NCBI GenBank assembly: GCA_029783825.1
Contig: JAREIK010003088.1
Coordinates: forward strand, 674,084 to 738,083
From: Sapria himalayana
Taxonomy: Eukaryota; Streptophyta; Magnoliopsida; Malpighiales; Rafflesiaceae
Length of the DNA stretch: 64,000 nucleotides
Reading direction: 5' to 3'
Shown here in pieces: positions 48,482-61,400 of the stretch. Made by a program: the position numbers and the translations under genes. Below the pieces are notes generated by a model. It did not search any database, was not told the origin of the DNA, and was given only the letters and a program-made list of their open reading frames with translations. Every line of letters starts with the position of its first letter. The first letter of the stretch is position 1.

Positions 48482-51400
48482 ATGTTTTCAAAAACTCAAA
48501 ACTCATCAAACTCGGGTTCAATTTCTATTCCCTTGTTTGATGGTGAAAATTTTGACTATTGGCTTGTCAAAATGCGAACATTATTTATCTTCCAAGATAT
48601 ATGAGAAATTGTGGTTTCTGGATACATAGAAGCCCCTAATTTCTCTATTCTGGAAGGTAAGGAACTGTTGCAGGAGAAGGAATTAAGGAAATTAAATGCT
48701 AAGGCATTACTTTTCATCCAACATGGTGTAAGTAATGTGATATTCCCTCGATTACTTGGCTGTACTCAAGCCAAGGAGGCTTGGGACCTCCTAATCGAGG
48801 AATACCAAGGAGATAAGAATGCTCGAGGAGCTCTTCTGCACTCCTTGAGAAAAGACTTCGAGAATCTGAGTATGAAAAACTCAGATTCTCTTACTGAGTT
48901 TTCAACTCAGTTTCTAGATATTGTTAATCAACTAAAGATTCATGGAGAAAATGTCTCTGAGACTCGATTAGTTGAAAAACTTCTAATCTGTATGCCTGAT
49001 AAGTTTGATGCCATTGTGGCAGTGATTGAAGAGACCAAAGACTTGTCAAAGCTCTCCATCCAGCAAGTTCTGAGCTCCTTAAAGTCTTATGAGAGTCGAT
49101 TACTGAAGAGGGCAGAAAGCTCTGCAGAAACTGCAATGCAGTCAAGATGGGAAGAAAGCTCCAATAAGGCTGATGTTCAATACAGAGACATGAGGAACAA
49201 GAAAAATGCACTAAGGTATGAGTCTAAAAATAAAAACAAAAATAAAATTAAAACAGGCTCTAATTCTACTCTCTCAACAGACTCATCTAAGGAACAATCT
49301 CCCTCTTGCACTATATGAAAGAGATTAAACCACACTGCGACAGAGTGTTGGTTTCGAAAACAAAACCAATGTCAAAACTGTAAAAGGTTTGGGCATAGTT
49401 CTAAGAACTGTAAGAGCATCTCTAATCAGAGTGCTGGTTTTACAGAACGAGTAAGTTCTGTAGAACATCTGTTTTATGTAAATTAAACAGAAAATACACA
49501 CTCAATAAACACTTGGTTTCTGGACAGTGGTTGCTCAAACCACATGTCTTGAAATGAAGAGATATTTGTGGTTTTACTTCCAGTAGTAAATTCACAAGTC
49601 AAATTGGGGAATGGTGAACTAGTTCAGGTGCAAGCCAAGGGCAGAGTGGCAGTACCCACTTGCTCTGGAACAAAGTTCATAAAGGATGTACTTCTGGTTC
49701 CTGCCTTGGACCAGAATCTACTAAGTGTTGGCCAGTTAATTGAAAAAGGCTATAAACTATCGTTTGAAAATAAAATATGTAAAATTTTTGATCAAAACTG
49801 TAATCAACCTTCCTGGATAGTGAAAATGTCAAGTGGAAGAAGTTTTCCACTGACATTTGCTGAGAAAACAGATAAGGCATTCTCAATGAATGTCCAATCT
49901 GTCACCTCTCTATGGCACAGAAGGTTTGGGCATTTAAATTACTTTGACCTAAAAAATATCTTTCAAAATAACTTAGTAACTGGTATGCCTTCAAACCTTT
50001 CACCACCTACCTCTATCTGTGAAGTATGTTCACTGGGAAAACAATCCAGAAAAAGATTTCCAAAATACTCTGCCTGGAAAGCTTCTAAACCCCTGGAACT
50101 ATTACATGCTGACATATGTGGTCCTATGTTAGTGAAGTCCTTAGGCAGTAGTAGTTATTTCTTGTTATTTATAGATGACTGCACGAGATATATATGGGTA
50201 TTTTTCTTGAAGCACAAGTCTGAAGCACTTGAATGCTTCAAGAAACTCTTACCACTTGTCGAAAGACAATCTGGTCTAAGTGTTAAGTCACTTAGAACAG
50301 ACAGAGGAGGTGAATTCCTCTCTCAAAAATTCACAGACTACTGTGAATCTAAAGGAATAACCAGACAACTTACCACTGCCTACTCACCACAACAGAATGG
50401 AGTTGTGGAGAGAAAAAATAGGACAATAATGTAAATGGCCAGAACATTGTTAAATCAGAAAAACCTACCAAAGATTTTTTGGGCAGAGGCAGTGAACACT
50501 TCTGTGTACCTGCTCAATAGGTGCCCAACCAAAGCACTGGAAAACTTAACTCCAGTGCAAGCCTGGACTGGTAGGAAGCCCAGTGTTAAACACCTAAAGG
50601 TATTCGGGAGTGTTTGTTACTCCCATATACCAAGTGCACATAGAACCAAATTAGACTCCAAGAGTCTAAAGTGTATTTTAGTAGGTTACAGTTTGTAATC
50701 CAAGGGTTACAAACTGTACTCACCAGAAACAAAGACATTTCTAGTGAGTAGATATATTTTAATTGATGAAAACAGTATGTGGAATGAAGATTTAAGTGAA
50801 GCTAATTCTGGAACCAAAAATGGTTGCACAGAAGCTGCTGCAACCTGCTTAAATTTAAAAATGCTCCAAGGTATGATTTCAGCTCACCCTCTACTTTTTC
50901 TTTTGAATTTATTTTTGATTCTGATTCTTTTACTGAACATGATTCTCAATACAAGTCCAAGTCTATTTCTGAACATAGTAATTGTACATCATCTAATTCT
51001 GAATCTATGACTGAACTTAGTAAAATAACTCCTATAAAGTATAGAAACCTGTCAGACATTTATCAGAGATGTAACTACACCTCAGTTGAGTCACTCAACT
51101 ATGAAGAGGCTGTAAAACATCAATTTTGGTTCAAAGCGATGCAGACAGAAATGTCTGTTATCGAGAAAAATAACACTTGGACCTTAGTTGACTTACCTCA
51201 AAATAAACACAGTATAGGTGTTAAGTAGATTTATAGGATTAAAGTTAAATCAAACTCAAATCAGCCTGTATACAAGGCTCGATTGGTAGCCAAAGGTTAC
51301 TCACAAAAACCTGGATTAGACTACCATGAAACCTTTGCTCCAGTAGCAAGGTTAGAAACCATAAGGCTCTTAATAGCCTTAGCTGGACAGAAAGGTTGGA

Positions 51401-52635
51401 ATTTATTCCAATTAGATATAAAATCTGCCTTTCTAAATGGAAAACTTAAGGAAGAGATATATGTAGAACAACCCCCTGTGCTTGTAAAAAAGGGGAGTGA
51501 ACATTGTGTTTATAAATTAAATAAGGCCTTGTATGGGTTGAAACAAGCTCCTCGTGCTTGGTATCAACAAATCAACTCTTACTTCCTGAATCAAGGATTC
51601 AGTAGAAGCAAGAGTGAGCCTACACTCTATATTAAAAGAGACAACAATTCTAGAATTTTAATTGTTTCCTTGTATGTTGATGATATTGTATTTACAAGTA
51701 ATAAAACAGAATTGATAAATAATTTTAGGAGAGAAATGGAAATTAAATATGAAATGTCTGACCTAGGAAGCCTAAAATAATTCTTAGGACTTGAAATAAT
51801 TCAAGACACAAGTGGTGTGTCCGTTTCTCAAACCACATACATCAAACAATTATTGAAAAACTTTGGAATGAGTGACTGCAAACCAATATCTACCCCTTTA
51901 GAAGTAAATCAGAAACTACTTTCAGCTAAGGGTAAACCAGTAAATCTGAAAAAATACAGAAGTCTAATAGGAAGCCTGCTATACGCATCAGCAACCAGAC
52001 CTGACATTGTTTTCTCTGTTCATTTGTTATCACGTTTTATGCACTGTCCGAATCATATACACTTAAGTGCTGCCAAACGGATATTGAGATATCTCAAAGG
52101 TACACTTAATTTATGTCTGAAATATCATAGAATTAACCATACAGAAATCATTGGTTATTACGATAGTGATTGGGGAGGAAATCCAGATGATTACAAAAGT
52201 ACCTCTGGATATGTATTTAATCTAGGAAATGCGGCAGTTTCTTGGCAGTCCAAGAAACAATCAACCGTAGCCCTGTCCACTACTGAAGTTGAATATGTTT
52301 CAGCTTTAGTTGCAACCTCTCAAGCCTTATGACTTAGAAAACTGTTGGGCGACTTAGATAAAGTCCAAAAATATCCAACAAAAATTCTGTGTGATAATCA
52401 ATCGACTATATCTATTGTGAGTGATATGGTAATGCATAGTCAAACTAAACACATAGGTTTGAAATATCACTTCATTAAGGATACGATTGAATCTAATGAA
52501 GTTAAGTTGGTTTTTTGCAGGACTGAAGAGCAAGTAGCCGATATATTCACGAAGTCCCTACCGAGAGAAAAGCTTATCTATTTGAGAGAAAAGCTTGGAC
52601 TGACCTCAACTACATCGAATCGGGGGGATTGTTGA
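48482..52635 (+). pseudogene. Copia gag-pol polyprotein with nine premature stops
   Basis: The ATG at 48482 begins MFSKTQNSSNSGS. Stops are at 48602, 49316, 49484, 49550, 50432, 50696, 51226, 51778 and 52330. One frameshift lies near 50855 in an A-run. The gag has FPRLLGCTQAKEAWDLL, and two zinc knuckles at about 49307-49412 (the first loses a Cys to a stop, the second is CQNCKRFGHSSKNC). Protease is FLDSGCSNHMS. Integrase is HRRFGHLN, CEVCSLGK, HADICGPM, RTDRGGEF and NGVVERKN. Reverse transcriptase has [23 protein letters not shown] and YVDDIVFTS. RNase H has YYDSDWGG and TTEVEYVSA, ending LADIFTK-type VADIFTKSL. The true stop at 52633 overlaps the 3' LTR. All catalytic motifs outside the stops look conserved. 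Confidence 0.93.
52621..52629 (+). promoter_or_regulatory. Polypurine tract
   Basis: CGGGGGGAT directly before the 3' LTR TGTTGACGGG; it primes plus-strand DNA synthesis. Confidence 0.85.
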
Positions 52636-52954
52636 CGGGCTGTTCGTTAAGTTGAGTTGTTCAAAGTGAAATTACCGATATGCCCTTAATGAGCAATTAT
52701 CGGTGTATTACTGTAAAGTGTATCTTTAATAAATTTTACATTGTTTAATTATCAGACTGATATAAAAGCCGATTTTTTCTTTTGACCTAGCTGCTGGCTG
52801 AATATTTTTAATTGAAGTGTTTTTGATATTGGTTCCTGCTGCGCGATATTTCCTCTCTTCTTCTTCTCCTCTATTCTTCTCTTCTTCTCAGATTCTTGCT
52901 TCTGTTCTTGAGAATTCCTTGTATTTAACAAGGAATAGTTGTTACAAAACAACA
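52630..52954 (+). repeat. 3' LTR (325 bp)
   Basis: Same length as the 5' LTR. Visible differences are concentrated in the CT-rich tract (e.g. CTATTC against CTCTTC). Confidence 0.95.
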
Positions 52955-53484
52955 CTAAGTGTGTCAGGTTCTTACGAGCCCACATCACAATTATTCGATT
53001 CATAGACTTGATTCCGGTGATCCATCAATCTTCATCTTCTTCATTTCTTTGATCTGCAACATATGCTATATAAGTTTTACAACTCCAATCCATGATAATT
53101 GTGCAGATGAAAGAGAGGGAAGAACAACTGGTCACGCATCATCTTCAAACAGTGCTTTCATCTCAATCTGTTCAAGAGTAGTTGTGTAGAGAACAGAAGT
53201 GTTTGTTCCCACTAAAGTTTATTCAATCGATCCATAACAGAAATTACTGATCCTCCATTATTAGTTGCATTAGATTGTTGTTGTTTAGTTCCCCTTTTAA
53301 TTTGTGTAACCTAGAACTAGATGCTTGTTCATGCAAGTAAGTCAATCCTAGTATCAATTTATTTCTTGTATATTTCTTGTTTATTAGAAATGAATTAGCA
53401 TTTTAATTTTGTGTCCGATCCATGTTATATCAATATATCTGTCTTTGTGTGTGCATGTGTGTGACATTGTGTAAAAATGATACT

Positions 53485-53740
53485 AATTGAGCCAAGTAGG
53501 TCAATCGGTATTTTGTTTTTAGGATTTTTAACCTTATTTTGGAGGTCTCAGGTTCAAATCCTAAAAGATGCTAAATGAGAGGTAGAAATTAAGTCCTGAC
53601 CCATGTGTAAAACTATACGTCATAATTGGCAAATCATACAATATGAGTATGCCCAAATGGGAGGCCCATCAACTGATTAACACTCAGGTGGGACCTCCTG
53701 GAGACCGAGATCGAGTGGAGCACACTGTTTGTTGTGGTTA
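53485..53740 (+). mobile_element. Possible tRNA-derived SINE
   Basis: GAGCCAAGTAGGTCAATCGG at about 53491-53510 resembles a Pol III A box. GGTCTCAGGTTCAAATCC at about 53545-53562 contains a good B box (GGTTCAAATCC). The downstream body (TGGGAGGCCCATCAACTG, GGTGGGACCTCCTGG) is less AT-rich. The 3' tail and target duplication were not found. Confidence 0.35.
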
Positions 53741-54234
53741 GACAATTATAAGACAACAAAATTGTGTACCTAGTGGATAAATTTTTTTTCTGGTGTGTGA
53801 TCAAGGAAAGATTAATAATATCGACAGTCTTACCAATAGAAATTATAGATTATGTTTGATGAGTCTCAACTCGAGACCAATGTTACAGATTCAAAATTAG
53901 CAAAAAAAATATTGCGCATTTAAAAATCTCCGAGGAAAAAGGCCCAACTTGGCACAAGGAGTATGCGTCATCCAAGCCTAATGCAAGCAAGAAAGCAGTT
54001 GGCAGGGGATAAAATGCAAACTACTTCTTGTAATCATTTTTTTACCTTCCTCTATTTTTCCCTCACTAGGTGCCATATTGTTATTGGTCATTTTTAACTA
54101 ATTCACACCATATAACCTGGGGAATGAGTAAAAAGACTCATAGTGGATTTTTATCTCGAATATTCCCCTCTTCTCTTTTCAAAATTTTAGAGTTGTGAGC
54201 ATCCTCGAATTGATTGACCTTTATTCTTCTGCTA
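53741..54234. other. Spacer, possibly 5' LTR of the gypsy remnant
   Basis: No gene. A CT-rich segment near 54165-54185 precedes the gypsy leader, as an LTR end would, but no second copy exists to define it. Confidence 0.3.
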
Positions 54235-55110
54235 TAATTTGGTGCTTTCATCAATGAACTTCCCCTCCATGGCGGATGGCAGTTGGGCAGCTACCAAACA
54301 AATTAATGAATGTTTGAATCATCTTAATAACCATGAGGAATAGCTCACTACCATTGCTAGTTTATTGAGAGAATTGAATATAAAGATGATGACAATGGAA
54401 TAATGTTTTGATCAGACTAACCATCCCAAGCAAGACACTCCTAGAGATCCCCTTTCAACCCCATTCAAAAGGTGAATTTTGTTTCTAGCTCTGGTTCCTA
54501 AACCTTCAACACATTTTGGAACATCCATTTAGATGTTTCATGTTTTGATGGAGTTGACCCACATGCCTAGATTTTTGCTACTGAGCAATTATTTCATTTC
54601 CACACACTACCTATTGAAAAATATTTATTTTAATTTCAATAACATGGATGGTCCTGCTCTAATTTGGTTTTGTTGGATGTTTCAAACAAAGTGATTATCA
54701 ATTTCGGATTCTTTTTTGGCTGTTCTAGATCAGCCAAAAGAAAATCTATAGTGTGAGCTCAATAGAACTAAAGTGCGAGCTCTTAAATGGTTAAACATCC
54801 ATGGTTTTGGATTATTACAATTATTTTGAAGATCTTTCTACTAAGATAACTGGTTCATATGATGAATTTTTGTAGAGTTGTTATGAATCTAGTTTATGCT
54901 AAGACATTTGTTTGGAGGTGGGTGTCCATCGCCCAAAATAGTACTTCAAGTAGTAAGTCTGGCAAAGATGATTATGGATAAGCTAATTGATACATATATA
55001 CTTTCTTTTGCACATCGTCCTTTCTTGCTGACCATAGAACATACTTTAGCTATGTTGCCATCATCCCCACCACTTCCACCCTCAAACATATTTATCATTC
55101 TAATATAATG
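54235..55110 (+). pseudogene. Ty3/gypsy gag remnant
   Basis: ATTTGGTGCTTTCATCAATG at 54236-54255 looks like a gypsy primer-site leader. The gag follows in broken frames: MADGSWAATKQINECLNHL (about 54270), then TPRDPLSTPF. After that come remnants of the DGVDPHAW motif near 54550 and NNMDGPALIWFCWMFQT at about 54640-54690. The retrotransposon gag C-terminal part near 54900-55000 is VSLAKMIMDKLID. Protease, polymerase and LTRs are absent; it stops at the satellite. Confidence 0.65.
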
Positions 55111-55139
55111 GTTAATAACTACACAAATGAAGGAGCAAT

Positions 55140-58100
55140 GAGAAAAATAAATTAATAAACTAGTTAGTTTATTAATTTATTTTTTAGTTATTATTATTAT
55201 AATATCAATCAATAAACTAGCTTATATTTAATTAACATGATACATTTTTTTAAGATTATTATAACTAAAATATTATGTATAAATTTTGAATTCAAATTGG
55301 AAAAAAATTTTAAAAATTATAATATTTTTTAAGGACCTTCAAAAATGAGACAAAATTCACAAAATAAACTAAAACTTGTAAGCCCCTAAATCCCTATATC
55401 ACTAAACCTCTAAACCCTTAAACATATAAATTATAATTCCTAAACCGTAAATCATAAATCTCATTTTTTTTCGTTATTATTATAATTTTAATTATTTATA
55501 AGTTTATTTTTACTGAAATATCAATTTACAAAATATATTATGAGTGAGATAAATATAATTTTTAAAAATTATTTATCAAATGACAGTATGATCCTATAAA
55601 AAGAAGTAGAAAATTAAAAGTAAAAAATTATTATTTAGTAATATATTTTACTTATATTTTTAATCATTTAAAGTATTGTAAATATATAGTAATAAATATT
55701 TATCTCTTTTATAATAATTTATTAATTTTTTACGATCATTATTATAATATTAATTAAGAAAATAGCTTATATTGAAGTATCAAGATACATTATTCATAAA
55801 ATTATTAAAATTAAATTATTTAGCATAAATAATGATTGCAAATTGGGAAAAAAGTTTAAAAATTATTGTATTTCCATTGTCTATAACCTTCAAAATGAAA
55901 TAATTCACAAAAAAAAAATAGTACAGATTTTTAAACTAGACCCATAAACCTTTATATACCTAAACACATAAACTCATACACCCAAAAACACCGAAACCCC
56001 TAATCCCCTAAACACTGAAACCCCTAATTCCCTAAACACTGAAACCCCTAAACTTCTAAACCCTTCAACCTCTAAACCCATTAACCTCTAAGAATCTAAA
56101 CCCCTATACCCTTAAACCTCTAAGCAACAATGCCCTTAAACCCATTAACCTCTAAGCACCTAAACCCCTATACCCTTAAACCTCTAAGCACCTAAACCCC
56201 TATACCCTTAAACCTCTAAGCATCTAAGCCCTTAAACCCACAAACCCCTAAACCCTAACCCATAAACCATAAATCTCAATTTTTTTCACATCATTATAAT
56301 TATATATTTTAATTAATTAAAAGTTTTTTTTTACTAAAATATTAAATACAAAATATTTTATAAGTAAGATAGATATAATCTGATAAAAATTATTTATCAT
56401 CAAGAAATAATATAATCTTATAAAAATAACCACAAATTTAAAAGTTAAATTATTATTTAGTATTATATTTTACTTAGATTTTGAATCATTTTAATTATTA
56501 TAAATATATTTTAATAAATATTCATCTCATTTATAATGGTTAATTAATTTATTTTTTTGGTTATTATTATAATATCAATCATGAACTAGCTTATATTGAA
56601 TTAACATGGTACAATATTCTTAAGATTTTTATAACTAAAATATAAATATAAATTTTTAATTAATATTAGATAAATTATAAAATTTCTAAATACTATAACC
56701 TTAAAAAAATGATACAAAATTCACAAAATGAAAATTTGCTCTTAGTTCATTTTTTAAACTAAACCCATAAATTTCTAAGCCCCTAAATACCTAATTTCCC
56801 AATTAGCTAAACCCTTAAACTCTAAAACACTAAACCTTAAGCCTATAAACCCATCAACTCCTAAACCTCTAAATCCTTAAGCCTATAAACCCATCAACTC
56901 CTAAACCTCTAAATCCTTAAGCCTATAAACTCATCAACTCCTAAACCTCTAAATCCTTTAATCCCCAAACTTATAAACTCAAAAGCACTTAAACTAATAA
57001 ATCTTTAAACTCCTAACCCCCTAAACTCATAAACTTCTAAACTTTTATACCTCGAAACTCATTAAACCCTTAAACCACTAATCTGCTAAACCCATAAACT
57101 CTTATTTTTTTGTTATCATTATAATTTTAATGACACATTTTAATTAGTTATAAGTTAATTTTTAATGAAATATTAAGTACACAATATATTATGAGTAAGA
57201 TAAATATAATTTGAAAAAATTTGTTTATTTTCAAGAAAATATATAATCTTGTAAAAAGAAACAATAATTTAAATGTCAAAAGTACTATTTATTAATATGT
57301 TTTATTTAGATTTTAAATCACTATTCGTAAGATTATTATAACTAAAATATTTAGTATAAAAAATATATTTAAATTGGAAAAAGAATTTAATATTTATTGT
57401 ATTTCCAAATGCTATAACCACTAAACCCTTAAACCCCTAAACTCTTAAAATACTATACCCTTAAACCCATAGACTTCTAAACCTCTAAACTCCTAAACTC
57501 ATAGATTTCTTAACCTCTAAACTTTTAATCCCATAGACTTCTAAAACTCTAAACTTCTAAACCCATAGACTTCTAAACTCATAAAATTTTAAACCCATAG
57601 ACTTCTAAACCTCTAAACTCATAAATCCATAAACATGTTAACTCATAAAACATCTAAACCCCTAAACCCCTATAAAACTTTTAAACCAATTAAACGATAA
57701 ACTACTAAATTACCATACCTTTAAATCACTAAACCTGTAATTCCTAAATCCTAAATTATAAATCTCATTTTTTGTCATTATTATAATTTTAATTATATAT
57801 TTTAATGATTTATAAGTTTATTTATACTAAAATATTAATTACTAAATATATTATTGGTGAAACAAATATTTGAAAATTTTGTTTATCATTAAGTGACTAT
57901 ATAATCTTGTAAAAAAACAAAAATTTTAAAGTTAAAAATGATTATTTAGTAATATATTTTACTTTGATTTTGTATTATTTTAAGTATTTTAAATATATTT
58001 TAATAAATATTTATCTCATTATAATAGTTTATTAATTTATTTATTTTTTGTTATTATTATTATATCAATCAATGAAGTAACTTATTTTTAAATCAATATG

Positions 58101-58440
58101 ATACATTATTCTTAAGATTGTTATAACTAAAATATTAAGCATAAATATTGAATTCGGATTCGCAAAAAAAAATAAAAATAATTGTATTTCTAAAATATAT
58201 ATAACCTTAAAAATTTGACAAAATTCACAAAATATTTTACTTAGATCTTGAATCATTTTAAGTATTATAAATTTATTTTAATAAATAGTTATCTGATTAA
58301 TAATAGTTTATTAATTATGTTGGTCATTTTTATAATATCAATCAAGAAACAAGCTTATATTGAATTAATATGATACATTATTCTTAATATTATTATAACT
58401 AAAATATTAAGTATAAATATTAAATATAAATTTGAAGAAC
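55140..58440. repeat. Satellite-like tandem array with telomere-like tracts
   Basis: A repeated frame marked by TTTATTAATTTATTTTTTAG-type, TTATTATAATATCAATCA and CTAGCTTATATT starts near 55168, 55722, 56545, 58028 and 58308, with a damaged copy around 57300. Within each unit a variable block is built of CTAAACCCCTAAACC / CCTAAACCCTAA words, similar to the plant telomere repeat CCCTAAA on this strand but degenerate. Unit lengths range from about 0.3 to 0.8 kb, mostly through expansion of the CTAAACC part. Confidence 0.8.
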
Positions 58441-59900
58441 TAACCTACATTCCCAAGAGCATATAACTAAAGGGATGAGGAGAAGATGGCACCTCAAATT
58501 AGGAAGAGAGCTCAAGTAAGAGGCATAAGCAAGAGAGTGGATCAATTGAATGCTTCAAATAGGATTTCACTTTCACTCGACATGTATGGTAGAATCCCAA
58601 TAGAAGGAGATTGATTGTATAAGCAGTGTGAAATATGACTAGCTAAAGAGTGGAACACCATCTAGATATGGTCTTATTAAATCTTTTCTCAGCCAAGTCA
58701 CATACATGGATAGATAAGACAATGTAATAGGTCTCACTCTTGAGATTGTAACAAGTTATATTGATTGGCTTGAAAGATAACTCTCAGACTTAGCCCTAAA
58801 CTAAATAAAGATTATTCTTAGTCTTTAGATCTAATCAATCTCTATTGCTGACATATAAGTCTGGATCTTTTATTTCTTACTACTTCACTGAATCAAAAGG
58901 GAATGCCCATGGATTTTTGAATTGAAGTGAGAAGCTTTGTAGGTGCTAGTGCCCTTCCATTTTGAAGTAAGGTTGAATCCACTTTTTCCAGAAAAACTAT
59001 TATTGCTTAGGTGGCTTTAGACAAACTAGATCTTTTAATAGAGAAACACTCATGGCTATGGATATTCAATTGAAGCTACTAGTCGAGAGACATTTCTTGG
59101 CGTGCTTTAATACTTGTCTCAACAATCTATCGAGATAATGATCTCATCCTCTACAATCATAAGCCTCGTCTCAAGAACAAAATAGAGATTTAAAGAGTTC
59201 CGTTTTAGGACACCTCGAAAGCCTAGAATTTCAGTTATGAACTCGAGCATGCTTAACTTCCAAGAGAAGAAAATTTCCAACACTAATAACACCGATCCAC
59301 TCCATCACTATTGCTACCAAGGAATGAATTTGTGGCTTCATGGAAAGAGTAGTGTACTTGATGATTGTTTGGTAATTTTCATATAAAGAAGCTAATCTTA
59401 TCTCATATAACTCTAAAGGACATCACAAGAGCTCTATTCCAGAACTAGGTGACGTGGTGAGTTTGGTTTTTGATGCTTCATTGACTTCAATTGGTTGCCC
59501 AAGAAGATACCATTGATGCCTTGAGTCGCCATTGAATAAGAGGAAGATAAGTAATCAATCCCAAATGGCTAGGATCTATAAAAAGGTCTTGTTACTTGAG
59601 CAACACAAAATGAGGGTTTTGCTCATGGCTATAAGTAGGCCTTTTGCTATTGTTATAAGAGCTGCTATTTTCTTGTAAAGTTCTCTTTGTGAGAAGCCTA
59701 TATGTAATAGGATAGGGACAAGACAAAGAAGTATAAATGGTATCATTAACACTTATCAAGATTATTATTGCTTTGTCTCTAATTGAGATTTGTGATACTC
59801 AAAAGGGTCACGACATAAAATCTAACACACTATTAGTGATTCGCCACACAATATCTGAAATGGAGACTACCTATAGACTAATTTATTGAATTGTTATAAG
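58441..59900. other. Unassigned DNA, possibly retroelement-derived
   Basis: Less AT-rich than the satellite and with no usable frame. The single phrase EDTIDALSRH near 59500 recalls the end of gypsy RNase H but has no supporting context. Confidence 0.25.
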
Positions 59901-61400
59901 TAATTTTTGCTTTCAGTATCACCAAATCTACTCATACTAAGTGTTTGTCTTTTTCCCTGCAATACTTCTTAACCAATTTTCCAAATAACTATTCTCGACT
60001 TTTATTTGATCATATATTTGTAGGTGGTATGCACTACAGAACTCTAGTATAGCTCATAATATCCATGGACTTTCATTAATAGTCATAGTAAAGAGAAGTA
60101 TTGTGTAAGTTTGTCATGGCCACAACACTGGGAAATGGTGATGGAGTTGGGAAATGACCATGACATGCAATTTACACTTCATATCTTTTTCAAGTGTCCA
60201 TATACTATGCGTGGCTATGACACTAGCATTCTCTTATCTTATATATATATATATATCATGTTTTGTGGTTCTATGAGAAAGCCTCAACTCTGGCCTTTAG
60301 CTCGAGCATACAAGTCATGGATTTGCTTTTCGTTGATGACAAGAGTCATGACCTTGGGAATAATCATACTTGAGTAATATACTCTATAACTTTGAGAGTC
60401 ACAAAAGTTACTACTCTGAATATTTATCATTATTATAACTTTGGCATAAGTAGTCATGACTTTGTAATTTTTTATATCTTAAAATTCTGAACTTTATAAA
60501 ATAGTTGACTCTAATTTGAGATTACCAAATCATATTAAGGATAAAATTGTGATACTTGGATTTAACCATGACTTTGGATTTTACCCCTTATGTTAAATAT
60601 CTCTAAAAACTTATTATGTTTATGACTACTAATCAAAACTCTTTAAAATCTCAAAGTAATGAAGTAAACTCATATTATCTATATTTCTACACCCATACAT
60701 CATTATAAACTACTAAAATATATAAGAATATTTCATAGTTTAAATACCAAACACCTAACACCTAACACCAAAATTTTATCTTTAACATGGTTTACTATTC
60801 TCAAGTCAGAGCCATAATTTTTTTACAAAGTTATGGCTTATAAGTTAAAGTAAATTATATAGCCAAAACTATCCATGCCAAAAAAATTTATGGTAATTCT
60901 TTAGAGTCATTAATTTTGGGATAATAAAAATTATAAAGAATATTACTCGAGCACATCCATTCTCCCAAGGTGGTGACTTTTATCCTCAAAGGAAGGAAAA
61001 CACATAACTTTTAAGTTCAATCTAATTCCTAGGGCAATGACATCTTTGTAGTGTCATGACAATATGATATATGAGAGAAGTGAAAACTAGTGTCGTGGCC
61101 AACCATAGTATTAAAGACACTTGAGATATTTGAAAGGCATATTTTGTACCATAGCTATTTTCTAGTGACATAGCCATGAGATACAAAATAGAGACTTTCT
61201 TAGTGTTAAGAAGTTTGGTAGACCTTATCAATGCTATGAAATTAACCACAACTTTTATTAGAAATAATGACTTCTTACTTAGAGTAATGCAAAGGCTTTG
61301 AGTATAAAAGTGGAAGTTAAAATTTGTTCCAAGAGATATCTTACTTATTCTCATTCTCTTTCATGAAATAAGTAAAAGTTATGAAAACTACAAATCCTAT
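59900..61400. repeat. Repeat-like DNA with recurrent AGTCATGAC words
   Basis: Variants of (A/G)GTCATGAC, GTCATGGC and CATGACTTTG occur about a dozen times, often 60-150 bp apart, in both orientations. Similar words occur near 1290-1400 and 21600-21900. No coding frame longer than 110 codons was found and none is recognised. Confidence 0.4.

Larger units (their letters stand above)
47917..52954 (+). mobile_element. Complete, fairly young Ty1/copia element
   Basis: LTRs 47917-48241 and 52630-52954 are each 325 bp with TGTTGACGGG...ACAACA ends. Target duplication CTAAG lies at 47912-47916 and 52955-52959. By eye the LTRs differ at about six positions (about 2%). It has an intact primer site and polypurine tract. 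The polyprotein carries nine premature stops and one frameshift, so it cannot make its own proteins. Confidence 0.97.
47800..53235 (+). pseudogene. Decayed tandem copy of the bHLH gene, split by a copia element
   Basis: 47800-47916 reads GLSLYP, a stop, then LELGKLFPGGNKM, with most of the basic region deleted and a frame change after the loop. The rest lies beyond the copia: 52960-53016 gives CVRFLRAHITIIRFIDLIP, an intron at 53017-53106 (CCG/GTGATC to TGTGCAG/ATG), then MKEREEQLVTHHLQTVLSS, a stop, and CREQKCLFPLKFIQS. The intron position matches the intact gene exactly, so this is a DNA-level duplication and not a retrocopy. The CTAAG that flanks the insertion belongs to the conserved AAGTATGTTAGG codons. 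Confidence 0.85.

Noticed and set aside
55140..58440. True telomere
   Set aside because: The CTAAACC words are degenerate, interrupted by long AT-rich units, and followed by ordinary DNA; it is interstitial.
59470..59560. Gypsy RNase H end (EDTIDALSRH)
   Set aside because: Ten residues without flanking polymerase motifs in any frame.
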